Of a stretch of DNA of 46,420 nucleotides, positions 32,746 through 42,208 are shown piece after piece (the first letter of the stretch is position 1; each line of letters opens with the position of its first letter). The notes beneath the pieces were generated by a model, which searched no databases, had not been told where the DNA came from, and was given only the letters and a program-made list of their open reading frames with translations. The position numbers and the translations under genes were made by a program. The stretch is from Geomonas diazotrophica (GTDB taxonomy: Bacteria > Desulfobacterota > Desulfuromonadia > Geobacterales > Geobacteraceae). The DNA is taken from assembly GCF_018919385.1 (NCBI RefSeq), contig NZ_JAHLMF010000024.1:1-46420 (forward strand). The letters run 5' to 3'.

Positions 32746-34848
32746 GTGAAAGTGAGTATCGTTAAAAAGATCACGGCATTGATTATCGCCATCGTCATAA
32801 CAGCGGTGAGCGTGACGACTTACATTTCGTTGGCGAAGATGCGGCAGGAAATGGTGCGCGTGGCGACGGCGTCGCAGGAGAGCAGGTTGAACACCTTCTG
32901 GGAGCTGTTGCGGCAAAAGGGTGAACTGAGGATCTCAGATAACCGCCTTATGGCCGGCGATTACGTCATCAACGACAACAACGAACTTCCCGACAAGGTG
33001 GCGAAGATATGCGGTGGGACGGCGACCATCTTCATGAACGACGAACGCGTGGCGACCAACGTCATCAAGGAGGACGGCAGCAGGGCGGTCGGTACCAAGC
33101 TGCAGGGACCGGCCTTCGACGCGGTGTTCCGCAAGGGCGAGCCGTACCGCGGCGTGGCGCCCATCCTGAGCATCCCCTACTTCACCGCCTACGACCCCAT
33201 CCTCGACGCGGGGGGGCACGTCATCGGCGCTCTTTACGTGGGTGTTAAAACAGCCGACTTCCTGCAGTCTTTCGAACACACCAGGATGGTGGTGATATCC
33301 CTTGCCATCGGCTTCACCCTTTTGGCCAGCGGCCTTGCCGCCTGGTTCACGAAGATGCTGCTCGCCCCTTTGGGTAAGGCCGCGGCCATCACCGAGGCGG
33401 TGGCCGAAGGGGATCTCACCGTGGCCATCCCGGCCGGCGGCGGAGACGAGGCGGGCAAGCTCCTTACCTCGCTGAAGACGATGGTGTTGGGGCTGTGCGG
33501 CATGATCAGTCGCGTCACCGGCTCGGCCGGGGCGCTCCAGGGGATCTCCGGACGGCTGGCCGCGGAAGCGGTGCACGCCGTGGCGGCCGCAAGGCACCAG
33601 CAGGACAAGGTGACCGAGGCCTCGGCTTACGTGCGGACCATAGCGGACAAGGCGGAGGAGATCCAGAACGGGACGCAGAGGTTGTCCCAGGCCGCCTCCG
33701 ACTCCTCGTCGGCGATCCTGGAGATGACCGCCAGCACCGACGAGGTCGCCCTGAACGCGGAACGGCTTACGACCCTGGTGGCCGAGGTGACCGCGGCCAT
33801 GATGCAGAGCGCCTCCGCCACCAGCGAAATCGGCGAGCACACCAGGTCCCTGGTCTCCTCGTCGCTTTCCACCGCTTCCTCCATCCTGGAGATGGAGGCG
33901 GCCACCAACAGCGTCAAGGGGAACGCTCTTTTGACTGCGGAAGTGGCCCAAGGGGTCGAGGAGGACGCCCTGAAGGGGGTGGAGGCGATGCGCGCCATGC
34001 GCCAGGGGATGAGCGATATACGCGCCTCCTCGGGCGTCACCAACCAGGTCATCGCGACACTCACCTCCAGGACCCACGAGATCGGGGCCATCTCCTCGGT
34101 GATCGACGACATCGCCAAGCGGACCTCGCTGCTCGCCCTCAACGCGAGCATCATAGCCGCCCAGGCCGGTGCGCACGGCAAGCCGTTCGGCGTCGTGGCC
34201 GAGGAGATCAAGATGCTGGCCTCGAGCACGGCCAACTCAACCAACGAGATCGCCGCCCTGATTGCCGCCGTGCAGCTGGAGACCGAGCACGCGGTGAAGG
34301 CGATCAAGGAGGCCGACCAGCGCATCGCGGCGGGAGATGAGCTCAGCTCCCGTTCCAGCGCCGCCCTGGAAAAGATCGTAAGCGGCGTGTCCAGCGCCCG
34401 GAGCCATGTCAGCGGCATCGCGCTGGCCACCGCCGAGCAGGCCAAGGGGACCAGCCTTATCCGAGAGGCGATGGACCGGGTTACCCAGATGACCGAGAAG
34501 ATCGAAAGGGCGATCAGGGAGCAGGCCGGGGCCAAGGAGGCTATCATGTTCGCCGCCGAGGAGATGAGGGAGCTGGCCGCGCAGTTCCACTGCGCCACCC
34601 GGGAACAGAGCAAGGTGGGGCGTTCCATATCCGACTCGATCCTCGACGTGAGCGAGATGTCGAGGAAGATAGAGACGGCCTGCGCGGTGCAGGCGAAGGA
34701 GAACCAGCAGATAGCTGCGGCGGTCGCCGAGATCCACTCCGACGCCGACCGCTGCCTGCAGGCGGCCGCGCAGCTGGAGTCCGGCGCCAGCGACCTCGCC
34801 AGCCAGGTCGAAGTACTGCAGCAGGGCACCGCCGCCTTCCGGCTCTAA
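32746..34848 (+). CDS. methyl-accepting chemotaxis protein with Cache-type sensor and degenerate signalling tip
   Basis: About 700 residues. The GTG at 32746 is 7 nt after AGGA, whereas the ATG at 32728 has no Shine-Dalgarno; the latter would add six residues. TM1 is ITALIIAIVITAVSVTTY. The periplasmic Cache_3-type sensor includes CGGTATIFMNDERVATNV, GTKLQGPAFDAVFRKGEPY, SIPYFTAYDPILDAGG and VIGALYVGV. TM2 is VVISLAIGFTLLASGLAAW, followed by HAMP and a long coiled-coil signalling domain. The hairpin tip reads RTSLLALNASIIAAQAGAH, then GKPFGVVAEEIKML. The usual consensus is [18 protein letters not shown], then [14 protein letters not shown]. The normally invariant Glu and Arg are replaced by Ile and Gln, so CheA/CheW coupling may be altered. 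A second chemoreceptor follows. Confidence 0.9.
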   Translation: MKVSIVKKITALIIAIVITAVSVTTYISLAKMRQEMVRVATASQESRLNTFWELLRQKGELRISDNRLMAGDYVINDNNELPDKVAKICGGTATIFMNDERVATNVIKEDGSRAVGTKLQGPAFDAVFRKGEPYRGVAPILSIPYFTAYDPILDAGGHVIGALYVGVKTADFLQSFEHTRMVVISLAIGFTLLASGLAAWFTKMLLAPLGKAAAITEAVAEGDLTVAIPAGGGDEAGKLLTSLKTMVLGLCGMISRVTGSAGALQGISGRLAAEAVHAVAAARHQQDKVTEASAYVRTIADKAEEIQNGTQRLSQAASDSSSAILEMTASTDEVALNAERLTTLVAEVTAAMMQSASATSEIGEHTRSLVSSSLSTASSILEMEAATNSVKGNALLTAEVAQGVEEDALKGVEAMRAMRQGMSDIRASSGVTNQVIATLTSRTHEIGAISSVIDDIAKRTSLLALNASIIAAQAGAHGKPFGVVAEEIKMLASSTANSTNEIAALIAAVQLETEHAVKAIKEADQRIAAGDELSSRSSAALEKIVSGVSSARSHVSGIALATAEQAKGTSLIREAMDRVTQMTEKIERAIREQAGAKEAIMFAAEEMRELAAQFHCATREQSKVGRSISDSILDVSEMSRKIETACAVQAKENQQIAAAVAEIHSDADRCLQAAAQLESGASDLASQVEVLQQGTAAFRL

Positions 34849-34886
34849 GGCAATAACCGCAGAACCTAACGGTGTGAAAGCAAAGG

Positions 34887-34920
34887 GCCGGCGGGAAACA
34901 CAAACCGCCGGCTCTTTTTT
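34887..34920 (+). terminator. rho-independent terminator
   Basis: GCCGGCGG-(GAAACACAAA)-CCGCCGGC then TCTTTTTT, 38 bp after chemoreceptor 1. Confidence 0.92.
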
Positions 34921-35199
34921 GCGCCCGCAGCACGCCCCCGCCCCGTCCCTCCCTTCCCTCAACCGCCCCCCACAGCGACGCTGCAACTCCTCGCAATAGG
35001 GTTCAACTGCCCAAGCGAATCCCTGGCAACTGTTCCGGCGACGAGCTCCTTGCAAGAAGCTGCAGCCGGCCAAGCAAGCATTCGTCCGCGCGGCCGGCAC
35101 GATGATGACAAATTCGCTAAAGAAAGGAGCAAACGATACCGATACTTCAGGCACTGGCACAACCAAACGCCGCACCGATCTGGCGGAGGAGATTATAGG
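34921..35199. other. intergenic region between chemoreceptors
   Basis: No supported gene. Contains the RBS GGAGGAG of the next gene at its end; no confident promoter. Confidence 0.4.
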
Positions 35200-37194
35200 A
35201 TGAAACGTTTTCGCGATTGGGGGATATTTCACAAGATCATCAGCGCCACGCTGCTCTCCTGGCTGCTGCCGGTGGCGATATCGGTATTCCTGCTGACACC
35301 GTACCTGCGCTCGCTGATCATGAACGAGCGCGAGGAAACGGTGCGCGCCCTCGTGCAGCAGGCAACCAGCATGATGAAGGGGTACCAGGACCAGGTAGAC
35401 CGGGGGAGCCTGACCAGGGAGGAAGCGCAGCGCAGGGCAATCCAGGAGATCTCCGCGGCCAGGTACCAGGGAACCAACTACCTCTGGATCAACGACCTCA
35501 CCCCGAGGATGGTGATGCACCCCCTGAAGCCGGAGCTAAACGGCAAGGACCTTGCGCAGTTCAAGGATCCCAAAGGAAAGCTGTTCTTCATGGAGATGGT
35601 GCGCGCCTGCAACGAGAACGGGAAGGGTTTCGTCAGCTACCGCTGGCCCAAGGGCGCGGCCGGCGCACCGGAGCCCAAGCTCTCCTACGTCGAACTGTTC
35701 CGCCCCTGGGGTTGGGTGGTGGGGACCGGGATCTACCTGGACGACGTGCGGGCCACACTATGGCGGACGCAGCTGTACATCGGCGCCGGGCTCCTCGTGG
35801 TGCTCGCCTTGACCCTCATGCTGACCTGGTTCATAGCGCGCTCCATCACCCTCCCCCTGAAGGAGATGGTGCAGGCGGTGGAGGAGATCGCCTCGGGGGA
35901 CGGAGACCTCTCCCGGAGCATCGCCTGCGGCCGCTCGGACGAGTTGGGCGCGCTGGCCAGGAACATGAACATCTTCATCGAGACCCTCCATAGCCTGGTG
36001 GGGAGCGTGCTCAAGGTGAGCATCCACGTGGTGATCGCTTCCAGCCGGGTCCACGGCATGGCCAAGCAGATCAACAGCAACGCGGACGACCTGGCCGCCC
36101 AGTCGGTCTCGGTGGCCACCGCGAGCGATGAGATGTCGGCGACCTCGCAGGACATCGCCCGGAGCTGCGCCCAGGCGGCGCAAGGGGGAACCACCACGAG
36201 CCGCGTCGCCTGCGACGGTGCCCAGGTGGTCAACGAAACCGTGGCGGGGATGCACCAGATAGCGGACCTGGTACGGGAATCGGCCACGACCGTGACCGGC
36301 CTCGGGCGGCGCTCCGACCAGATCGGGGAGATCATCGGCACCATCGAGGAGATCGCCGACCAGACCAACCTGCTGGCGCTCAACGCGGCGATAGAGGCGG
36401 CGCGGGCGGGGGAACAGGGGCGGGGTTTCGCGGTGGTGGCCGACGAGGTGCGCGCCCTCGCCGAGAGAACCACCAGGGCGACCAAGGAAATCGGCGGGAT
36501 GATCGGCGTCATCCAGGGGGACACCAGGGCGGCGGTGCGATCCATGGAACACGGGGTGACCGTGGTGGAGAAAGGGTCCCAGGGGGCACAGCTCTCGGGG
36601 CAGGCGCTGCAGGACATCATCGCCCGCATCGACGGCGTGACCGGGGACCTGGCCCAGATCGCGACCGCGGCGGAGGAGCAGAGCGCGACCACGCACGAGA
36701 TAGCGGCGAGCGTGCAGCGGGTGACCGAGATCGCGCGTCACACCTCGGCGGAGACGCAGCAGACCACCCACGAGGCGAACCAGCTGCTGGCCATGGCGGA
36801 GGAACTGATGGCCCTTTTGGGCAAGTTCAAGATCAACGAGGACGCCGCCCTGGTTATCAGCAGGGCGCGGAGCGCGCACATGATCTTCGTGGGCAAGATC
36901 AAGGGGCACCTGGACGGCACCCTCAGGATCGACCCGCAGGCCCTCCCCACCCACCTCACCTGCGCCTTCGGCAAGTGGTACCAGAGCAAAGGGAGGGAGG
37001 ACTGCGGCCACAGCGACCTGTTCCGCCAGATCGACGCGCCGCACGCCAAGGTGCACGAGCTGGGCAAGCAGGCGGTGATCGCCTGCAACAACGGCGACCG
37101 GGTCAGGGCGGCGCAATTCTGCGCGGAGATGGTCGCCGCCTCCGAACTGCTGCTGGGGATCCTGGAACGGCTCGAGGGGGGGTGCTCCGCCTGA
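35200..37194 (+). CDS. methyl-accepting chemotaxis protein with sCache_2 sensor and CZB zinc domain
   Basis: 664 residues from [13 protein letters not shown] (GGAGGAG about 9 nt upstream; the frame is open to 35050 without a better start). TM1 is [18 protein letters not shown]. The sCache_2 sensor shows [46 protein letters not shown] and [15 protein letters not shown], shown here in part: YLWINDL and GWVVGTGIY. This fold senses small organic acids. TM2 is [20 protein letters not shown], then HAMP and a canonical signalling tip ([20 protein letters not shown], then [16 protein letters not shown]). The C-terminus is a chemoreceptor zinc-binding domain with His in [16 protein letters not shown] and HAKVHELG. 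A zinc-responsive modulation of signalling is the expected role. Confidence 0.94.
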   Translation: MKRFRDWGIFHKIISATLLSWLLPVAISVFLLTPYLRSLIMNEREETVRALVQQATSMMKGYQDQVDRGSLTREEAQRRAIQEISAARYQGTNYLWINDLTPRMVMHPLKPELNGKDLAQFKDPKGKLFFMEMVRACNENGKGFVSYRWPKGAAGAPEPKLSYVELFRPWGWVVGTGIYLDDVRATLWRTQLYIGAGLLVVLALTLMLTWFIARSITLPLKEMVQAVEEIASGDGDLSRSIACGRSDELGALARNMNIFIETLHSLVGSVLKVSIHVVIASSRVHGMAKQINSNADDLAAQSVSVATASDEMSATSQDIARSCAQAAQGGTTTSRVACDGAQVVNETVAGMHQIADLVRESATTVTGLGRRSDQIGEIIGTIEEIADQTNLLALNAAIEAARAGEQGRGFAVVADEVRALAERTTRATKEIGGMIGVIQGDTRAAVRSMEHGVTVVEKGSQGAQLSGQALQDIIARIDGVTGDLAQIATAAEEQSATTHEIAASVQRVTEIARHTSAETQQTTHEANQLLAMAEELMALLGKFKINEDAALVISRARSAHMIFVGKIKGHLDGTLRIDPQALPTHLTCAFGKWYQSKGREDCGHSDLFRQIDAPHAKVHELGKQAVIACNNGDRVRAAQFCAEMVAASELLLGILERLEGGCSA

Positions 37195-37346
37195 TCGGCG
37201 CCTGGTGCCGCGACACGTTGATTCGCTCTTTGGTCCGCTACGGCGGGACGCGGGCGGTTTAAGCCGTTGACATCCCGGTCGAAGCGTCATAGATTCGCCT
37301 CTCGGACCGCGGCACAGCCGCAATACCAAACGAGAGAGAAACCCTC

Positions 37347-39026
37347 ATGAAGCTTGCCCCAAAAACCAATGCCGCGCTCGCGGCGCTCCTCGCGGCCCTG
37401 TTTCTCGGCACCCCGGGCTCCTTTGGCGTGGCCCAGGCAACCTCCGCGCCGGCCGGCGCACGGATCTGCGCCCGCCCCAACGACGCGGTGCGGGAGTACG
37501 CAGGGGTGATCGAGAAGACCAGGAAGGAGCAGCCGGAGCTCGCCGAGGCGCTGCGCCTGTTCCCCAAAGGGGGGGATCTCCACAACCACCTCTCCGGCAC
37601 CGTTCCGGCGGAGACGTACCTGGCCCTGGCGGCGGCCGACGGCGCCTGCTTCGGCCCCGAGGGGAAAACGGGACGCTACACCCTGGAGGGGGGCACCTCC
37701 TCCGGCGGCTGCGGCGACGGCTTCAGCCCCGTCTCCGGCGCCTCCCCGGCGGAGCGGGAAGGGATCCTGCAGTCCCTCTCCATGTACCGCCTCGGCTATG
37801 CCGACACGCAGCAGGGACACGACCATTTCTTCGCCACCTTCGCCAGGTTCCGCGCCGTATCCGACAACGTATGCAACACCCCGCCCATGCTCGCGGAGGT
37901 GTTGAGACGGTCCCACCGGGACGGGGTGTCCTACCTGGAGACCATGCTCTCCTTCCAGTCCTCGGCGGTGAACGCGCTGGCCAGGCAGCTGCGGCAGAGG
38001 TTCCCGCTGGAAGCCTCCTACCGGGACAGCCGCCAGTTCCCCGCCATGCAGCGTTTCCTTCTCGACGCAGGACTCAAGGACGCGGTGGCCGCCGCCCGCA
38101 CCGAGATCGCCCAGTACGTGAACAAGACCCGGACGCTGCTCAACTGCGGCACTCCCGAGGCGGACGGCGCCTGCGGCGTTTCCTACGCCTTCGTGTCGAC
38201 CGTTAACCGCACCTCCGCCCAGGGGGACGGCACCCCCGACCTCGCCAAGGTGTTCACCCAGGCCGCCTTCTCCATGCAGCTCTCGTCCTCGGAACCCCGC
38301 GTGGTCGGGGTGAACCTGCTCAGCAAGGAGGACGCCCCGGTCTCCCTGACGGGGTTCCAGGACCAGATGAGGATCTTCCGCTACTTCCACGACGCCTTTC
38401 CGGGGGTAAACATCGCCCTGCATGCCGGAGAGCTCACCCCCTGCTTCGTAGGGGGGGACAACCCGGCGCTCAAGGAGCACCTGACCGGCACGCTGAAGGC
38501 GGGGGCGAGGCGGATCGGCCACGGGGTCTCCTTCGCCTTCCTTAAACCGGAAGAGAAGTCGGAAGTGGCAGAGCAGATCAGGCGCAACAACGCCCTGGTC
38601 GAGATCATGTTCACCAGCAACGCACAGATCCTCGGTGTCGCCGGTGCGGAGCACCCGTTCGCGCAGTACCGCGTCTACGGGGTCCCGGTCGCCTTCGCCA
38701 GCGACGACGAGGGGGTGTCACACGCGAACCTTACCGACGAATGGATCTACGGCTTCGAGAAGTACGCCCTCACCAGGGACGACCTGCAATACCTCGGGCG
38801 CAACAGCCTGCAGTACAGCTTCATCCCCGGCGCGCCGCTGTGGGCCGACGTGGCGCAGGGAAAGCCGGTCGAGGCCTGCTCCGGAGACGCCCCCGGTTCC
38901 GCCACCCCGTCCCCGCGCTGCGCTAGCTTTCTGAAGCAAAGCGCGAAGGGGGCGGCGCAGTGGGAATACGAGGCACGGCTGAAGGAGTACTGGCACAACT
39001 ACGGGAAGTATTTCGAGAAGAGGTAG
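37347..39026 (+). CDS. exported adenosine deaminase-family hydrolase
   Basis: 559 residues, much longer than a cytosolic adenosine deaminase (about 340). A Sec signal peptide covers about residues 1-32 (LAALLAALFLGTPGSFGVAQA). Metal and catalytic motifs of the ADA family appear in order: GGDLHNHLSGT (His-x-His), HAGELTPC (catalytic His/Glu area), RIGHGVSFAF, NALVEIMFTSNAQI, and FASDDEGVSHANL with the metal Asp. Exported ADA-like proteins occur in diverse bacteria and resemble ADGF/ADA2 in having a long N-terminal part. The reaction is probably deamination of adenosine or a related purine outside the cytoplasm, but the substrate is not proven. The ATG is preceded by GAGAGAGAAACC, a weak RBS. 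Confidence 0.88.
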   Translation: MKLAPKTNAALAALLAALFLGTPGSFGVAQATSAPAGARICARPNDAVREYAGVIEKTRKEQPELAEALRLFPKGGDLHNHLSGTVPAETYLALAAADGACFGPEGKTGRYTLEGGTSSGGCGDGFSPVSGASPAEREGILQSLSMYRLGYADTQQGHDHFFATFARFRAVSDNVCNTPPMLAEVLRRSHRDGVSYLETMLSFQSSAVNALARQLRQRFPLEASYRDSRQFPAMQRFLLDAGLKDAVAAARTEIAQYVNKTRTLLNCGTPEADGACGVSYAFVSTVNRTSAQGDGTPDLAKVFTQAAFSMQLSSSEPRVVGVNLLSKEDAPVSLTGFQDQMRIFRYFHDAFPGVNIALHAGELTPCFVGGDNPALKEHLTGTLKAGARRIGHGVSFAFLKPEEKSEVAEQIRRNNALVEIMFTSNAQILGVAGAEHPFAQYRVYGVPVAFASDDEGVSHANLTDEWIYGFEKYALTRDDLQYLGRNSLQYSFIPGAPLWADVAQGKPVEACSGDAPGSATPSPRCASFLKQSAKGAAQWEYEARLKEYWHNYGKYFEKR

Positions 39027-39177
39027 GATGAACCGACCGCCAAGGCGGGAAAGCAAAGGGGGACGCGGCGCGGGCTGCGTCCCCCTTTTTTTTGGGCCTG
39101 GCTTGCTGCGGCGCCTGGCGCGGGGGCCTGTTTCGGAGAAGCCGGCAGCGCCCTCACCCGGCCTTCGGCCACCCTCT

Positions 39178-39288
39178 CCCAGAGGGAGAGGGAGAGGGAG
39201 AGGGAGAGGGAGAGGGAGAGGGAGAGGGAGAGGGAGAGGGAGAGGGAGAGGGAGAGGGAGAGGGAGAGGAGGAGAGGGGGTGAGAGGG
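39178..39288. repeat. hexanucleotide microsatellite (AGAGGG)n, about 15 copies
   Basis: Uninterrupted AGAGGG repeats from 39181 to about 39269, then imperfect copies. Just upstream, CCGGCCTTCGGCCACCCTCTCCC precedes it; this is the 5' half of a widespread 'CCCTCTCCC...GGGAGAGGG' dispersed hairpin, suggesting the microsatellite grew from one arm of that element. It is intergenic, 25-130 bp past the convergent DUF4337 stop. It would be hypermutable by slippage. Confidence 0.92.
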
Positions 39289-39307
39289 AGAGGGATAACG
39301 CGAAGTG

Positions 39308-39835
39308 CTACATGAAGAGCATGAACCCGTTGGCGAATTGGACCAGGCCGCAGATGCCGACTGCGACGCCTGCCACCCAGACCGCCTTCTTCTTCAACAA
39401 CGCGGCGATCGAGGAGAGCAGGATGGCGATCTGCAGGAAGATGACCGCGAGGCCGAAGGGGCGGCCGTGGCGCTGCGCCTCGTCCCTCTCCTTCTCGAGC
39501 TTCTTTGCTTCGTCCTGGATCTTGGCCTTCTCCTGGTCGTACTTGGCGATCTTCGCCTTCAGGGCCTGCGCCCTCGCCTCCATGGCGGCGCCCACCTGCC
39601 TGTCGCCGGTCCGGAGCAGCTCGCGCTCCAACTGTCCCTGCTCCATCTCGGCCAGGGACTGCTTGATGCTCTTCGCCTGGTAGAACGCCCACTGGTCCGA
39701 GGCCTGGCTCTGGGCCAGCACCGACCTGGTCGAGAAACCTCCCCCCTTGAAGGTGGCCAGCGTGGCGCAGACGGCCAAGATCACGGTGGTGAGTGCGAGA
39801 TAGTTGAGCCAGGGCTCCTTTTTTTCTTCTGCCAT
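39308..39835 (-). CDS. DUF4337 family membrane protein
   Basis: 175 residues from the ATG at 39835, which is 8 nt after AGGAGG; a Met two codons upstream is too close to that site. TM1 near 10-30 (YLALTTVILAVCATLATF), then WAFYQAKSIKQSLAEMEQ and a long charged coiled coil (AQALKAKIAKYDQEKAKIQD), then two C-terminal TMs (GLAVIFLQIAILLSSIAALL, VWVAGVAVGICGLVQFANGF). The 'SDQWAFYQAKSIK' motif defines DUF4337, whose function is unknown. It lies 40 bp downstream of the EamA transporter in the same direction, so the two are probably one operon. Confidence 0.92.
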   Translation of the reverse strand: MAEEKKEPWLNYLALTTVILAVCATLATFKGGGFSTRSVLAQSQASDQWAFYQAKSIKQSLAEMEQGQLERELLRTGDRQVGAAMEARAQALKAKIAKYDQEKAKIQDEAKKLEKERDEAQRHGRPFGLAVIFLQIAILLSSIAALLKKKAVWVAGVAVGICGLVQFANGFMLFM

Positions 39836-39875
39836 TTTCATACCTCCTGCTGGTAATTAGTTGTCGCGGCGGCAG

Positions 39876-40937
39876 CTAGTGCTCATGCCGGTGATGTTGA
39901 TCGGGCCAGTGCACGTGGGAATGGGTGACCGGCCGGTGCACGTGGAAGTGGTCATGCGGTTCCGCCTGCTCCCCTTCCGGGTGATCGTGATCGTGATGGT
40001 CGTCATGGCTGTGCCGGTGGGCGTGGGCCAGCTCCTCGTGGGTATGACGGTGGCGGTGCACCTCCACGTAGAGGAGAAGGATGCCGGCCAGCATGAGCAA
40101 GGTGGCGACCCAGTAGGCGGCGGGGGGGCGCTCGCCCAGGAGCGCCACCGAGAGCAGCGTCCCGAAGAAGGGGCCTACCGCGAAGAAGGTCGCGGTCCGG
40201 GCGGCGCCGATCTGGCGCAGGGCCTCCACGAAGAGGACCAGGCTGAGACCGTAGCTCATGGCACCGACCCCGAGCGCCCCGGCGACCTGCCCGGGCGTCG
40301 CGGTCCCCGTGGTGAAGAGGAGCGCCAGGATGACGGAGAAGAGCCCGGCGGCGAGCCCCTTCACCGACGCCAGGACCGTGGAGGAGATCTCGTCCACGTC
40401 GCGGGTCAGGTTGTTGTCGATGCCCCAGAAGACGCAGGCGACCACCACCAGGAGCCCGGACAGCGAGAAGGAAAGCCCCCCTTGTGCCCTCAGCACCACG
40501 AGGCCCGCGCCTACGAGGATCAGGACCTTGCCGGACCAGACGTAGGGGCCGATGTACTCCTTGAACACCAGCCAAGCGATGAGGGTAGTGGCCACCGTCT
40601 CCAGGTTGAGGAGCAGGGAGACCTCGGAGGCGGCCCCGTACTTGATCCCGAAGGCGAGGCAGACAGGGGCTACGATACCGCCGGCGACAACGGCGCCCGC
40701 CAGCTTCAGCCGGTGCCGGGGGGAGAGCAGGCGCAGTTCCGCGCTCGAGCTCTTCCCCTGGATCAGGAGCAGCACCTGCAGCCCGAGCCCGGAGCCGAGG
40801 TAGAGCAGCCCCGCCAGCAGCGCCGGCGACATGTCGCCGATGAGCAGCTTGCAAAAGACAGGCGAGACGCCGAAGAGCGCCGCGGAAAGCATGGCGAAAA
40901 GTTGTCCGGTGAAGACGGGCAGGCGGCACCTCCGCAA
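39876..40937 (-). CDS. EamA/DMT-family transporter with long His-rich C-terminal tail
   Basis: About 353 residues. Ten hydrophobic helices in two EamA halves (e.g. MLSAALFGVSPVFCKLLIG, LAGLLYLGSGLGLQVLLL, VACVFWGIDNNLTRDVDE). DMT exporters move small metabolites. The C-terminal 60 residues are extremely His/Asp-rich (HRHRHTHEELAHAHRHSHDD and similar), resembling metal-binding tails of zinc, nickel or cobalt transporters. This is unusual for EamA and suggests metal sensing, buffering or export. The start is uncertain: the frame opens with TTG at 40937 and GGAGG falls at the second codon. Confidence 0.85.
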   Translation of the reverse strand: MRRCRLPVFTGQLFAMLSAALFGVSPVFCKLLIGDMSPALLAGLLYLGSGLGLQVLLLIQGKSSSAELRLLSPRHRLKLAGAVVAGGIVAPVCLAFGIKYGAASEVSLLLNLETVATTLIAWLVFKEYIGPYVWSGKVLILVGAGLVVLRAQGGLSFSLSGLLVVVACVFWGIDNNLTRDVDEISSTVLASVKGLAAGLFSVILALLFTTGTATPGQVAGALGVGAMSYGLSLVLFVEALRQIGAARTATFFAVGPFFGTLLSVALLGERPPAAYWVATLLMLAGILLLYVEVHRHRHTHEELAHAHRHSHDDHHDHDHPEGEQAEPHDHFHVHRPVTHSHVHWPDQHHRHEH

Positions 40938-41069
40938 AGAATCGTCTTTCTTGGGAGAGGAACAATAACCGAATCGAAGGGATTTTTCCAGAGCGTAAAC
41001 GAGAAGGAAAAGAAGACTTTACGTAGAGACGCCAAAGAGCAAACTACGGCAAAAGCATGAAAACAAACA

Positions 41070-41190
41070 CCTTCAACGCAAAGGCGCAGAGGCGCTAGGA
41101 CTGCACTAACAACAAGAATCACAAGGCATGAATGCCTGAAGGTTGGTTTCCCTTTGCGCCTTGGCGGCTGCGCGGCTTTGCGTTGAGGAT
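41070..41190. repeat. dispersed 'AACGCAAAGGCGC' inverted-repeat element
   Basis: CAACGCAAAGGCGCAGAGG (41073) is mirrored by CCTTTGCGCCTTGGCGG and GGCTTTGCGTTGAGG (41150-41190). The same motif (TCTTTGCGTCTTGGCGG) occurs beside rdgB at 10222-10248. This A/G-rich element is widely dispersed in Geobacter and other genomes, usually near gene ends. Confidence 0.7.
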
Positions 41191-41292
41191 GTTAAAAAGG
41201 GGAAGTATCTTTTGTGACCCGCATTTTGCTATAATTAGGCATCGGCACGAGAGGTGCCTGTCACGCTTTGCCTGACCGTAAGGGGGAACGTA

Positions 41293-41772
41293 ATGAACAT
41301 TTTCGATTGCGCCATAAAGATAGAGGAAGAAACCAAGGCATACTATCAAGGACTGGAAGCCGAAGCCATGGAGCCTGAGATGAAGATACTCTTCTCCATG
41401 CTGGCAGCCTCCGAAGAGGAGCATCAGAGGAAACTGAGAAGGCTCAGAAAGAAAATGGACGGTGCCATGCTGGATGGACTGACCAGCAACGTCTGCAGGT
41501 TCAGACCGCTGCTCAGCCAAAAAGAACTCCTGGAGGAAACCGGAAGGGACCCGAACCTGTACCGCTTCGCGGTGGGCAACGAGGAACAGGAGATCCGCTT
41601 CTACGAAGAACTGGCGTCGGCGGCGACGAACGAGAAGACCCGCAAGGGGCTGCGCATGCTGGCCCAGGAGGAACGGCGCCACCTGCAAAAGGTGACCAAC
41701 ATCTACTCCTTCGTGGAAACGCCGAAAACCTTCCTGGCCTGGAGCGAGTTCAGCAACATGCGGGAACTCTAA
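41293..41772 (+). CDS. rubrerythrin/ferritin-like diiron protein
   Basis: 159 residues. Two helix pairs carry ferritin-like iron ligands: EEETKAYYQGLEAEA (Glu), AASEEEHQRKLRRL (Glu-x-x-His), NEEQEIRFYEELASAA (Glu) and LAQEERRHLQKV (Glu-x-x-His). No C-terminal rubredoxin domain is present. Rubrerythrin-type proteins scavenge hydrogen peroxide in anaerobes. The ATG follows AGGGGGAACGTA; a TATAAT at 41230-41235 is a likely -10. A terminator follows, so it is monocistronic. Confidence 0.9.
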   Translation: MNIFDCAIKIEEETKAYYQGLEAEAMEPEMKILFSMLAASEEEHQRKLRRLRKKMDGAMLDGLTSNVCRFRPLLSQKELLEETGRDPNLYRFAVGNEEQEIRFYEELASAATNEKTRKGLRMLAQEERRHLQKVTNIYSFVETPKTFLAWSEFSNMREL

Positions 41773-41799
41773 CACCGCCTCTGCATGAACAAACGAAGA

Positions 41800-41831
41800 A
41801 GCCCGCCGCAAACGGCGGGCTTTCTCTTTTC
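41800..41831 (+). terminator. rho-independent terminator
   Basis: AGCCCGCCG-CAAA-CGGCGGGCT then TTCTCTTTT. The opposite strand reads AAGAAAG, so mainly plus-strand. Confidence 0.92.
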
Positions 41832-41914
41832 ACCCTCCCCTACCTTCAACAAAAAGCCGCAAAGGCAAACAAAACGAACCATCGGCCACGGAGAAAATCA
41901 GAACAAATCTGAGC

Positions 41915-42187
41915 TCACTCGGTTTCGGCCTTGGCGGGGTCGTAGGCGCTGTCCGGGTCGCACTCCGGACGGAGGTAGCGCTCCAGTCCTTCGTACAGGC
42001 GGTCGGAGGTCAGCTTGATCGCCATCACCATGTCCATCTCCTGAACACCCCCCTGCTTGAGGTAGCTCAGGTGCAGCCGGTCCACCAGCCCCTTCAACTG
42101 CTGCGACAAACAGTAGGCCTCCTTCAGCATGACGTAGTTGCTCTCGGAAAGCTCCTGCAGCCTTTCGTCTTTCAATCCTGTTGTCAT
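41915..42187 (-). CDS. small uncharacterised helical protein
   Basis: 90 residues, predicted almost entirely helical (LQELSESNYVMLKEAYCLSQ), one Cys, no signal peptide. ATG at 42187 has GGGAGGGACC upstream (about 6 nt). It lies 21 bp after the ferredoxin gene, probably same operon. Family not recognised. Confidence 0.75.
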   Translation of the reverse strand: MTTGLKDERLQELSESNYVMLKEAYCLSQQLKGLVDRLHLSYLKQGGVQEMDMVMAIKLTSDRLYEGLERYLRPECDPDSAYDPAKAETE

Positions 42188-42208
42188 GGTCCCTCCCGGG
42201 CGCGCGGC

